A DNA stretch of 64,000 nt from Methylomonas sp. (GTDB lineage: Bacteria; Pseudomonadota; Gammaproteobacteria; Methylococcales; Methylomonadaceae): contig JALSLW010000023.1 in the NCBI GenBank assembly GCA_026988155.1, forward strand, positions 1-64,000. Reading direction: 5' to 3'. A model generated the notes under the pieces. That model was given only the letters and a program-made list of their open reading frames with translations. It was not told the DNA's origin and made no database searches. Position numbers and translations under genes: made by a program. Positions 8,763 through 16,963 of this stretch are shown one piece after another. The first letter of the stretch is position 1; the number at the start of each line of letters is the position of its first letter.

Positions 8763-9700
8763 TGAATTCAATTTTAGCAAAGGATTTTATTGAAACGGCT
8801 GAGCTATTGGTTTTTGCTGTAATAGAAAATGGTTTGGAGCAGGGAAAGGTGCTTTGTTTTCTTCGCTATATCAATGCTGATGGCCAATGGAAAAAGGTAA
8901 ATACAGAAAAGGCTAATCAATTTTTAGCCGATAACTACCCTCGCTACCTCTATTATTCTAAAGCTAAGCAGGCTCATTGCCATGCGTTGACTTTAGCGGA
9001 AATCAGTAAACATCATCAGCCTAGAATTAGGCTTAAGCAGCTTTTAGCGACAGGTGAAGCTGATAGCATTGAAAGAGACTGTGTATCACTTTGTCTTTTA
9101 TTTCAAAAAAATGGATTGAATCTTGATGAAGTGGGGATAACTGGATCGGTTCTTATTTCAGCACAGAAACAAAGTTCTGATATTGATTTTGTTTTTTATT
9201 CTAGAGGGGTTTTTGAGCAGGCTAGACGAATAACACAGCAGCTGATTGTACAGGGCAATTGTTCTGAACTGACAGATGATGACTGGCATGAATCCTATAA
9301 TCGCCGTTCCTGTGATTTAAGTTATAGTGAATATGTCTGGCATGAAAAGCGTAAATTTAATAAGGGGATGATTAATAAGCGTAAATTTGACTTAAGTTTA
9401 GTTGTTAAAGATGAACCAGGTGATAATCAAATAGCCTATAAAAAAATAGAAGCAATAAAGCTTACCGTTCAAATTGCCGATGATTCCTTATCTTTTGATT
9501 ATCCAGCCGAATTTGCTATTAAGCACCCGCAGATCAAAACCATTGTTTGCTATACCGCTACTTATACAGGACAGGCAAAAATAGGGGAGTGGGTTGAAGT
9601 GGCCGGAGTTGTTGAGCAGGCTGCTGATGGAGGCAGGCGCATTGTTGTAGGCTCAAGCCGTGAAGCGCCAGGAGAATATATAAAAGTGATTGATGCGTAA
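8762..9700 (+). CDS. predicted nucleotidyltransferase
   Basis: A 312-residue protein with a polymerase-beta-type nucleotidyltransferase signature: GITGS near residue 125, followed by SSDIDFVFY near 138 (GS...DxD). The product resembles the COG1665 predicted nucleotidyltransferases, better known from archaea. That assignment is from recollection of the family, not from a search. It opens the C1-cofactor island and overlaps the downstream HAD phosphatase gene by 8 bases, so the two are translationally coupled. Location suggests a role in making H4MPT or methylofuran, but no step is proven. It could instead modify RNA or another small molecule. Confidence 0.7.
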   Translation: MNSILAKDFIETAELLVFAVIENGLEQGKVLCFLRYINADGQWKKVNTEKANQFLADNYPRYLYYSKAKQAHCHALTLAEISKHHQPRIRLKQLLATGEADSIERDCVSLCLLFQKNGLNLDEVGITGSVLISAQKQSSDIDFVFYSRGVFEQARRITQQLIVQGNCSELTDDDWHESYNRRSCDLSYSEYVWHEKRKFNKGMINKRKFDLSLVVKDEPGDNQIAYKKIEAIKLTVQIADDSLSFDYPAEFAIKHPQIKTIVCYTATYTGQAKIGEWVEVAGVVEQAADGGRRIVVGSSREAPGEYIKVIDA

Positions 9701-10355
9701 GCTGCCGAGTTTTTCAGCGATTATCTTTGATATGGATGGGTTGGTTCTTGATACTGAAGCCACCTATTGCATAGCCTGGCAAAAAGCGGCAGAGGAAATG
9801 GGACGGGAATTTTCTACAGGCTTTTGCTTGTCCATGTCTGGCTTGCATGCCCATGATGTTAAGCAAAAATTAATAAGACAATGTGGTGCAGATTTTGATC
9901 TGACTCTGTTTGGCCGGCTGAGCAGTCAATATTGGCGAGAATATGTCAATCAATTTGGGATTCAGGTCAAAAAAGGTTTTTTTGTATTGCTGGAAGTGCT
10001 TAGGTTACAAAATATTCCATTCTGTTTAGCTACCAATAGCCGGCAGGATAATGCACAGGAATGTTTGCAATTAGCCAGGCTTGAAGGGGTTTTTCCAATA
10101 GTCATTTGCCGTGACCAGGTTAAACAGGGTAAACCTGCCGCTGATATTTTTTTATTGGCTGCAGAAACTTTGATGTTGCCTGTCTCTCAATGCCTAGTTG
10201 TTGAAGACTCTGCTACTGGTATACAGGCTGCAGTCAATGCAGAAGCCCCCAGTGTTTTTATCCCTTCCGTATTGCCTTGTGATGAGGTTGCTTCACGGCA
10301 GGCAAGTTATCAGTTAAATGATTTGGGTGAACTGGCGCAAATTATTCTAGGCTGA
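9693..10355 (+). CDS. HAD-family hydrolase, beta-phosphoglucomutase/phosphatase subfamily
   Basis: A 220-residue protein read from ATG 9693; the TTG three bases earlier is disfavoured. It has all HAD motifs. Motif I is IIFDMDGLVLDTE near residue 11, motif II is the Asn/Ser in ATNS near 113, the motif III lysine is in KQGKPAADIF, and motif IV is VVEDSATGIQAA. The helical cap follows motif I, as in the beta-PGM-like subfamily. Such enzymes hydrolyse small phosphate esters. Coupling to the nucleotidyltransferase upstream and nearness to beta-RFAP synthase make dephosphorylation of a cofactor intermediate an attractive but untested role. Confidence 0.85.
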   Translation: MRKLPSFSAIIFDMDGLVLDTEATYCIAWQKAAEEMGREFSTGFCLSMSGLHAHDVKQKLIRQCGADFDLTLFGRLSSQYWREYVNQFGIQVKKGFFVLLEVLRLQNIPFCLATNSRQDNAQECLQLARLEGVFPIVICRDQVKQGKPAADIFLLAAETLMLPVSQCLVVEDSATGIQAAVNAEAPSVFIPSVLPCDEVASRQASYQLNDLGELAQIILG

Positions 10356-10406
10356 TGGGTTGATCCTGTATAATTCACCGTTGCTTTACTTATAACAATA
10401 CTTAAC

Positions 10407-11363
10407 GTGTCAGATAGAAAAATTTCCGTTATTGCACCAGCAAGATTGCACATGGGCTTTATTGATCTAAGTGGGTCGCTGGGACGGCATTTTGGCAGCA
10501 TTGGCGTTGCACTGAATGAAATAGCCACTCGATTAACTGTTTCCAAGGCGACAGAGCTGCAAGTGAATGGCCCGTCTTCGGCCAGAGCCATAAAATGCAC
10601 TCATATTTTATGTGATGCGCTAAATGTTTCAGAAAAAATTCAGATAGATATTGAAACAGCAATACCTGAACATGTTGGATTGGGATCAGGTACGCAAATG
10701 TCATTGGCTATTGGTTCTGCGCTGAATAGTTTTTATGATCTACGGTTAACGATTCGTGAGATTGCTCAATTAACCGAGCGAGGTATGCGCTCAGGTATTG
10801 GAATTGGCGTATTTGAACAGGGCGGTTTGGTTGTTGATGGCGGAAGAGGTGAGAAAACCATAACGCCCCCCGTTATTTCACATATGGATATTCCTGAGCA
10901 GTGGCGATTTATTCTGGTTTTTGATCAAAGAGGGCAAGGCTTGCATGGTGATCAGGAAATAAACGCATTTAAAGAGTTGCCTGCTTTTCCTCGCCGGCAG
11001 GCGGCAAGGCTTTGCTACTTATTGCTTATGCAGGGGCTTCCGGCTGTTGCGGAGCAAAATATTAAGTTATTTGGCGATGTGATCACTCAGTTGCAGCTGT
11101 CGGTTGGCGAACATTTTGCTTCAGTGCAAGGAGGCATTTTTACCAGCCCTGAAGTTGCAGAAGTAATGCAATGGCTAGAACGGCAGGGTGCTGTGGCTGT
11201 TGGTCAAACTTCATGGGGGCCGACTGGGTTTTGTGCTGTTGATAATAAAACAAAAGCAGAGGTTTTGGTAATGGAAATGCAGGAAAAATTTTCTCATTTT
11301 AAACAGTTAAGTTTTGTTGCAACTGGTGCTCGTAACAGTGGCGGTGAGGTTGTTAATGGTTAA
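10407..11363 (+). CDS. beta-ribofuranosylaminobenzene 5'-phosphate synthase
   Basis: A 318-residue GHMP-kinase-fold protein with a GTG start. It shows APARLHMGFIDLSG at the N-terminus and the glycine-rich PEHVGLGSGTQ loop near residue 90. RSGIGIGVFEQGGLVVDGG follows near 128, as in the beta-RFAP synthase family. The enzyme condenses p-aminobenzoate (or 4-hydroxybenzoate in archaea) with PRPP, releasing CO2 and PPi, and is the committed step of methanopterin synthesis. Within this island it marks the H4MPT pathway. The p-aminobenzoate-supplying pabC lies elsewhere in the window (46775). Confidence 0.93.
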   Translation: MSDRKISVIAPARLHMGFIDLSGSLGRHFGSIGVALNEIATRLTVSKATELQVNGPSSARAIKCTHILCDALNVSEKIQIDIETAIPEHVGLGSGTQMSLAIGSALNSFYDLRLTIREIAQLTERGMRSGIGIGVFEQGGLVVDGGRGEKTITPPVISHMDIPEQWRFILVFDQRGQGLHGDQEINAFKELPAFPRRQAARLCYLLLMQGLPAVAEQNIKLFGDVITQLQLSVGEHFASVQGGIFTSPEVAEVMQWLERQGAVAVGQTSWGPTGFCAVDNKTKAEVLVMEMQEKFSHFKQLSFVATGARNSGGEVVNG

Positions 11364-11587
11364 GGCATGCGTTTTAAAAAGATAGGCTGTAGGCTGGATT
11401 AAAAATAAAGTATTTCATTATCATGATGACGATGAAGGATGGAGAAAAAAAGAGCATTTATTTTTCATACTCTTCACGTGATTTATCTATATTTAAAGTT
11501 GAACGCAAGCTATCCTGCTCCACTTTTAATCGCCCTATATCATAGATAGTGTTAGATAAATTTGAGTTGGCCTACAGTTTTAAGTGA

Positions 11588-12706
11588 TTGATTGTGGAAA
11601 AAATAAAGAATATTCTTATTGTTGCAAGCTCAGCTCGCCTGTTGGCTCAATGGGCTAAAAGTGAAGGGTTTTTGCCTTTAGCTATAGACTGTTTTGCTGA
11701 TGTAGATACTCAGGAAACAGCGTTAGACTCTGTAAAAGTGCATGAGTTGACTGTAAAGCATGTGAAAGAGGCGGCTTCGGCATTTAAAAAGCAATACATT
11801 ATAAGTTATGTAATCTACGGAAGCGGGCTGGAAAGTCACCAGGAAACTTTAAAATGGCTGGAACAGAATTTTACAGTTATAGGTAATTCATTTGCTGTAT
11901 TTGCATCTATTCAAAATAAAGCTTCTTTTTTTAAATTACTGAAGCAGCAAGGCATTGACTGCCCGGAAATTTCTTTTCAGCAACCTTGTGATAGCCAAAA
12001 CTGGCTGATTAAACCTTTAAATGGTGAAGGAGGCATTGGTGTTAAAAAGTATGCAGGCGAGTCAAACAGCTGTTATTGGCAAAAATATTGCTTTGGCACA
12101 GCAAGGTCTGTGCTGTTTATTGCAAAGGATTCAAAATACGAGATAATCGGTTTTCATAAACAGTTTGCAACTCAAATCAACGATCATCCATTTATATTTT
12201 CAGGGGTAATGACTCAGCCTGAAATTAATAAAGGCATTGTTAAAACGCTAACTGCAATACTTGATATTTTGGTAAATAAATACTCTTTAAAAGGGGTCGG
12301 CTCGCTAGACTTTATAGAAAAAAACAATCAATGCTTTGTACTGGAAATTAATGCCAGACCATCAGCCAGTCTTAATCTTTATGATTCAGGTTTATTCTCA
12401 AAACACATTGATAGCTGCACACATGAAAATGGGGCTTTTGCTTCCTCAGGACGGTGTGAGACAAAGTCATCACTTCCAAATGCTCCGAACCTTTATCGGG
12501 CATTCAAAATCCTATTTGCCGAAACTGATATAATTATTGATAGGCAAATGAGCTGGCCTTCATGGGTTTCAGATATACCGCAAGATAGCTCGATTATTAA
12601 CACAGGCAGCCCAATTTGCAGTATCATTGCTGGCGGTAAAAATGAACGGCAAGTTGAAGACTTGCTGCTTTTCAGGCAACAGCAATTGACTAAACTTTTA
12701 ACATAG
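11588..12706 (+). CDS. ATP-grasp protein of the methylotroph Orf17 type (COG2232-like)
   Basis: A 372-residue ATP-grasp enzyme. The N-terminus (NILIVASSARLLAQWAKSEG...AIDCFADVDT) matches the pre-ATP-grasp domain of the predicted carboligases present in H4MPT clusters. The nucleotide-binding region includes WLIKPLNGEGGIGVKK (about 139-154), and the metal site is FVLEINARPSASL near 257. The start is TTG 11588 or GTG 11594; neither has a strong ribosome site. It ends 9 bases before mch, so it is probably co-transcribed with it. Orf17 mutants of Methylobacterium lose H4MPT-dependent function, but the acid-amine ligation it performs is not assigned. Confidence 0.82.
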   Translation: MIVEKIKNILIVASSARLLAQWAKSEGFLPLAIDCFADVDTQETALDSVKVHELTVKHVKEAASAFKKQYIISYVIYGSGLESHQETLKWLEQNFTVIGNSFAVFASIQNKASFFKLLKQQGIDCPEISFQQPCDSQNWLIKPLNGEGGIGVKKYAGESNSCYWQKYCFGTARSVLFIAKDSKYEIIGFHKQFATQINDHPFIFSGVMTQPEINKGIVKTLTAILDILVNKYSLKGVGSLDFIEKNNQCFVLEINARPSASLNLYDSGLFSKHIDSCTHENGAFASSGRCETKSSLPNAPNLYRAFKILFAETDIIIDRQMSWPSWVSDIPQDSSIINTGSPICSIIAGGKNERQVEDLLLFRQQQLTKLLT

Positions 12707-12715
12707 GTATCCATA

Positions 12716-13699
12716 ATGCAATACACGGCAAGTGTAAATAAACTGACTCAGCCCTTAGTGCAGGAATTGATAGATAATGCAGATAAATTAAGGCTAGGTG
12801 TGCAAAAAATTCAAAATGGCTGCACTATTATTGATGCCGGTATTGATGTACCAGGAGGTTTAGAAGCTGGGCGAATTATTACCGAAATCTGTATGGGGGG
12901 CATGGGAACCGTCTCAATATCTCAGAGCAGTTATACAGATAACTGGCCTTTAACAATTAATGTTCATGCCGCTAACCCTGTGCTGGCCTGTTTAGGCAGT
13001 CAGTATGCTGGGTGGAGTTTGTCTCACGAAAAATATTATGCTTTAGGTTCGGGGCCTGCGCGTGCGATGGCAACCAAGAAGAAAGACGGTGAAACCGTTC
13101 CTGTTGAAGCTTTATATAAAGAGCTGGATTATCAGGACAGTTCGGAAACAGCCTCTCTCGTTATCGAAAACGATAAGATTCCTCCTGTTGAAATTATTGA
13201 TAAAATTGCTTCTGCCTGTGGCATAGATGCAGATAAACTAACGATTATTGTTACCCCGACTAGCAGTCTTGCCGGTGGTGTACAAGTTGTTGGCAGAGTG
13301 CTGGAAGTAGCCATGCATAAAGCACATGAACTGCATTTTCCATTGGAAAATATTATTGATGGCAGTGGCAGTGCACCAATCTGTCCTCCGCACCCTGATT
13401 TTGTAAAAGCAATGGGACGTACTAATGATGCGATTTTATTTGCCGGGAAAGTTCACCTTTTTGTCAAAGGCAGTGATGAGGAGGCAGAGAAACTGGCAAA
13501 ACAGTTGCCTAGTTCTACTTCAAAAGACTATGGGAAACCGTTTGCAGAAATTTTTAAGGCCTGCAACTATGATTTCTTCAAAATTGATGGCATGCTGTTT
13601 AGTCCTGCCAGCGTGATTGTGACAGCCGTTGAATCAGGCAATAGCTTTAGAGCGGGGAAGCTTGATAATGCATTGTTAGATCAGTCGTTTGGCGTATAA
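12716..13699 (+). CDS. mch: methenyltetrahydromethanopterin cyclohydrolase
   Basis: A 327-residue protein of the usual length for Mch. It hydrolyses 5,10-methenyl-H4MPT to 5-formyl-H4MPT in the formaldehyde-oxidation branch, in the cytoplasm. Family features are visible in order: the [15 protein letters not shown] segment near residue 40, [10 protein letters not shown] near 55, GSGPARAM near 110, [17 protein letters not shown] near 180 and [15 protein letters not shown] near 216. A Shine-Dalgarno AGGT precedes ATG 12716. It sits between two ATP-grasp genes (Orf17 and Orf5), an arrangement seen in many methylotrophs. Confidence 0.97.
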   Translation: MQYTASVNKLTQPLVQELIDNADKLRLGVQKIQNGCTIIDAGIDVPGGLEAGRIITEICMGGMGTVSISQSSYTDNWPLTINVHAANPVLACLGSQYAGWSLSHEKYYALGSGPARAMATKKKDGETVPVEALYKELDYQDSSETASLVIENDKIPPVEIIDKIASACGIDADKLTIIVTPTSSLAGGVQVVGRVLEVAMHKAHELHFPLENIIDGSGSAPICPPHPDFVKAMGRTNDAILFAGKVHLFVKGSDEEAEKLAKQLPSSTSKDYGKPFAEIFKACNYDFFKIDGMLFSPASVIVTAVESGNSFRAGKLDNALLDQSFGV

Positions 13700-13704
13700 G
13701 ATAA

Positions 13705-14625
13705 GTGGGCCGAATAGCTATTTTTACTGATGATCCAGGCTGGCATGGCAGGCAATTGCGTCTTGCCTTTGCCAACAGGGGGTATGCAAGCGAATATGTT
13801 TCGCTTACAGAATGTGAAATTGCTCTTGACAGTTCCAGTCTTTCCATACTCATTCCTGGGTTTGAATCTGTATTGCCCGATGCAGTATTTGTCAGGGGGG
13901 TGCCAGGCGGTTCTTTGCAGGAGGTGGTTTTTTATCTTGATATTTTGCATGCCTTAAAAGCAATGGGCATTCCTGTATATAATGATGGCTATGCAATAGA
14001 AAAGAGTGTTGATAAAGGTAGAACCAGTTTTTTGCTAAAAAATGCCAAACTAAATACCCCAGCTACTTGGGTTCTTAAAGATAGAGCCAAGGCGCTGAAA
14101 ATTGCAGAAACTGAATTGAAAGCAGGGACCCCGCTTATTAGCAAGCCTTTGTTTGGCTCTCAAGGCGAAGGCGTCAGACGCATTGAAAAAATGACAGATT
14201 TATTCTGGCTAACGGCTAGCAATGGAATTTATTATTTGCAGCGGTTTATCGATTGCGAAGGGCAGGGGTATTCTGATATCCGTGTGTTTGTGATTGCTGG
14301 TACCGCTATTTCTGCCATGAGGCGAAGAGGCAAGTCCTGGCTGAATAATGTGGCCCGAGGTGCAATGTGTGAAGAAATACAGCTGGATGATGCATTGGCC
14401 TCATTGGCTGTCAATGCAGCACAAGCCTTAGCAATGGATTATGCAGGAGTTGATGTGATTAAAGATACATACGGCTGCTACAGTGTTATTGAAGTAAATA
14501 GCATCCCTGCATGGAAAGGCTTAGAATCTGTTTGTAAGCTTAAAATCGCTGAATTATTGGCAGATGATTTAATTGACCGGTATTTATTAGATGAGTTATC
14601 AGGCAATAGGCAGCTTGCGTCATGA
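13705..14625 (+). CDS. RimK-family ATP-grasp ligase (methylotroph Orf5)
   Basis: A 306-residue RimK/glutamate-ligase-like ATP-grasp protein starting at GTG 13705, 5 bases after mch. The ATP-binding segment PLISKPLFGSQGEGVRRI lies near residues 146-163. The metal-binding end, YSVIEVNSIPAWKGLE, lies near 260-275. RimK relatives add L-glutamate through amide bonds; MptN/CofF-type members glutamylate tetrahydromethanopterin or F420. By context this enzyme should glutamylate H4MPT or methylofuran, but the substrate is not shown by the sequence. Its end overlaps the next gene by 4 bases (ATGA). Confidence 0.88.
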   Translation: MGRIAIFTDDPGWHGRQLRLAFANRGYASEYVSLTECEIALDSSSLSILIPGFESVLPDAVFVRGVPGGSLQEVVFYLDILHALKAMGIPVYNDGYAIEKSVDKGRTSFLLKNAKLNTPATWVLKDRAKALKIAETELKAGTPLISKPLFGSQGEGVRRIEKMTDLFWLTASNGIYYLQRFIDCEGQGYSDIRVFVIAGTAISAMRRRGKSWLNNVARGAMCEEIQLDDALASLAVNAAQALAMDYAGVDVIKDTYGCYSVIEVNSIPAWKGLESVCKLKIAELLADDLIDRYLLDELSGNRQLAS

Positions 14626-15482
14626 TAGAGCAGGCGCTATTGCAAAAACTATATAAAGAAGCTTGCATCTGTGATGTCCAGGCTTTCAAGCCGGGCAATG
14701 TCAGTATCTATAGTGAAGGGCGTGATATGACCGTAGATGACTTTGTACTGAGTGCGGAAGTTAGTGCTAGAGCAATAAGCAATACTGACTATTCTTTGGG
14801 AGAAAAAATATACTATGCCGTAAAAGAAACCAGAGAAGCCGTCGGATGCAATACCAATCTAGGCATTATCTTGCTCTGTGCGCCTTTAACTCAGGCTGCC
14901 TCTTTACAGAAACGGGAGCAGACATTAAGAGAATCTCTAGAACAGGTGCTAGAGAATACAACGGTAGAAGATGCGGATTGGACGTTTAGGGCAATAACCT
15001 TGGCATCCCCTGGGGGATTGGGTGAATCTAAAGAACAGGACGTTAGTGAGACTGCAAAAATTTCTCTTGTACAGGCGATGGAAATTGCCAGTGGAAAAGA
15101 TAGAATTGCGAAGCAGTACACAACAAATTACAAAGATGTTTTTGATTTTGCTGTTTTAAGGTATAATACCGCTTTCGTTAAATTTGATGATCAGGCATGG
15201 GCTGCAAGTGCTGTTTTTACTGGCTTGCTACGAAATTTCCCTGACAGTCACATTGAACGCAAATATGGCGATAAGCACTCGGGATGGGTGCGTAAGCAGA
15301 TTATTACAGTCGACGATGCCTTGTTAAATACTCACGAGCCTGAACAGTTGATTCCTATGTTGCATGAAGTAGATAGGATGTTCAAAGCCAAAGGTATTAA
15401 CCCTGGCACTACGGCCGACCTGACGGTGGCGACGGTATTGATAATTTTAATGGAAGCATTATCTGTTAGGTGTACTAGCTAA
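14622..15482 (+). CDS. triphosphoribosyl-dephospho-CoA synthase-like protein (methylotroph Orf7)
   Basis: A 286-residue member of the CitG/MdcB family. The DVQAFKPGNVSIYSEG stretch at residues 18-33 corresponds to the family KPGNVHR-type motif, and CNTNLGIILLCAPLTQA near 82 corresponds to the conserved NTNLGI region. Authentic CitG joins ATP and dephospho-CoA to form a ribosyl-linked prosthetic group. In methylotrophs the homologue is tied to H4MPT synthesis, where a phosphoribosyl transfer would fit chemically; this is inference. The start overlaps orf5 by 4 bases. It ends 77 bases before fae. Confidence 0.88.
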   Translation: MIEQALLQKLYKEACICDVQAFKPGNVSIYSEGRDMTVDDFVLSAEVSARAISNTDYSLGEKIYYAVKETREAVGCNTNLGIILLCAPLTQAASLQKREQTLRESLEQVLENTTVEDADWTFRAITLASPGGLGESKEQDVSETAKISLVQAMEIASGKDRIAKQYTTNYKDVFDFAVLRYNTAFVKFDDQAWAASAVFTGLLRNFPDSHIERKYGDKHSGWVRKQIITVDDALLNTHEPEQLIPMLHEVDRMFKAKGINPGTTADLTVATVLIILMEALSVRCTS

Positions 15483-15559
15483 TGCAGTAATGGACATGGT
15501 AATTTATTTGCGACATTTTTAATGTCTTTTTAACACTCAAAATATAGGATCTAGCTCAA

Positions 15560-16075
15560 ATGGCTAAAATTAACAATTTACGCGTAGGTGAATCTTTAAA
15601 CGGCGACGGAAATGAAGTTGCTCACATCGATCTAATGATCGGGCCTCGCGGTTCAGCTGCAGAGTCTGCTTTCGCAAACTGCCTAACAAACAACAAAGAC
15701 GGTTTTTCTAGCCTTCTAGCTGTTGTTGCGCCTAACCTTTTGGTTAAACCTGCAACTGTAATGTTCAACAAAGTAACAATCAAAGGTTCTAAGCAAGCAG
15801 TTCAAATGTTCGGCCCTGCACAGCGCGGTGTTGCAATGGCTGTTGCTGATTGTGTTGAAGATGGAACTATTCCGGCTGACGAAGCTGATGATCTGTTCAT
15901 CTCAGTTGGTGTTTTCATTCACTGGTTGGCAGAAGATGATACAGCTATCGAGAAAAACAACTACGATGCTACTAAGCAGTCTATCAAAAATGCTGTCGCA
16001 GGAACTCCAACAGCAGCTGAAGTTGTTGCTGCTAAAGGTTCTGCAGAGCATCCATTTGCGGCAAACAAAGTATAA
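15560..16075 (+). CDS. fae: formaldehyde-activating enzyme
   Basis: A 171-residue Fae that condenses formaldehyde with H4MPT to methylene-H4MPT. The catalytic His22 is present ([14 protein letters not shown]), as are the characteristic [14 protein letters not shown] and [19 protein letters not shown] segments. Codon choice is visibly more biased (frequent AAC, GGC, CGC, CTA) than in neighbouring genes, as expected for one of the most abundant proteins of a methylotroph. It has an AGGA site about 10 bases before ATG, and a 77-base leader that could hold its own promoter. A hairpin follows at 16103-16124. Confidence 0.98.
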   Translation: MAKINNLRVGESLNGDGNEVAHIDLMIGPRGSAAESAFANCLTNNKDGFSSLLAVVAPNLLVKPATVMFNKVTIKGSKQAVQMFGPAQRGVAMAVADCVEDGTIPADEADDLFISVGVFIHWLAEDDTAIEKNNYDATKQSIKNAVAGTPTAAEVVAAKGSAEHPFAANKV

Positions 16076-16102
16076 TTCAGCCGGATTATAATTGTTTGAC
16101 AG

Positions 16103-16124
16103 GCGTTCCAGCTATTTGGAACGC
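16103..16124 (+). terminator. hairpin downstream of fae
   Basis: A perfect eight-base inverted repeat, GCGTTCCA and TGGAACGC, with a six-base loop, lies 28 bases after the fae stop. No U-run follows, so it may stabilise the abundant fae message or terminate with help rather than act as a classic intrinsic terminator. It also lies before the end of the convergent HisA-like gene. Confidence 0.55.
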
Positions 16125-16163
16125 TTCGCAATATGAAAGCTTATATTCAATGTCTTATATGGA

Positions 16164-16862
16164 CTAACTGGGTATAAGCTTTTTTATTGTCTGCTTATTA
16201 ATGGCACCCGAATGAAGTGCACTTGCAACAAGTGCATAGTTAATGCCTATTTTTTCTAGCTTTAATAAATCCCTTTCATTCCGAATTCCTCCGGCCGCAA
16301 TAAAACTTTTTCCTGGATATTTTTGACAAAAATATTTAAGCCGTTTCATATTAGGTCCCGCGTTAGTGCCGACACATTCTAAACTCATAATAATAATATT
16401 ATCTGGCCATGATTTTGAATTATTGAGTAATTCAGCAGGCCCCGAATAACCGCTATTTGGAAAAAAATCTAATGATAAAATACAATTTTTAGGTAAAGAA
16501 GAGATTTTTTGCAGACTGATTGACTTTTGATTTTCAGATCCTAATATTGGTCTATACTTAAAATCTGAAGCTATTGAGATGGTATCCGCAGTTTTGCCGT
16601 TATCGATCCAGAATTCAATTGTGCAGTATTGCTGAATAATATTGTCAATAATTTTCTGATTGCTCCCTGTATTGGTAATCGCATTTAAATCAGCAATATA
16701 TATGATTTTAAAGGGATAAATAGATAGCAGTCCATCAATTATATTTTCTATGCTGCTTGATGCCGATAGGGGGGATTTAATTGGCTGGTAGCAATTACGG
16801 TTTCCTTGGCTTGCAGATACCACAGCTTCATTTTTAACATCGATAACGGGTATTATTTTCAT
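16164..16862 (-). CDS. HisA/HisF-like barrel protein (COG1411 type)
   Basis: A 232-residue (beta/alpha)8 barrel protein related to phosphoribosyl-formimino isomerase. The N-terminal IIPVIDVKNEAVVSASQG carries the HisA-like Asp. The phosphate-binding strand is IAAGGIRNERDLLKLEKIG near residue 195, followed by YALVASALHSG. Proteins of this type are found in methanogens and H4MPT-using methylotrophs and are not histidine genes, since no his neighbours occur. The gene is the only one on the minus strand inside the island. A step in methylofuran or H4MPT synthesis is the usual guess. It is very AT-rich. Confidence 0.8.
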   Translation of the reverse strand: MKIIPVIDVKNEAVVSASQGNRNCYQPIKSPLSASSSIENIIDGLLSIYPFKIIYIADLNAITNTGSNQKIIDNIIQQYCTIEFWIDNGKTADTISIASDFKYRPILGSENQKSISLQKISSLPKNCILSLDFFPNSGYSGPAELLNNSKSWPDNIIIMSLECVGTNAGPNMKRLKYFCQKYPGKSFIAAGGIRNERDLLKLEKIGINYALVASALHSGAINKQTIKKLIPS

Positions 16863-16963
16863 TAAATGATCAATTTTGAATATGAATTTTTCTAATGATT
16901 ATTGCAACATGGCCGATAACCGGTGAACACATCAGAATATTACACAATAGGACCAGGTAGTAT

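Noticed and set aside
11380-11570. Short minus-strand coiled-coil-like frame (ending SREEYEK)
   Set aside because: It has a stop just upstream, no start codon and only about 37 codons; at most a gene scrap.
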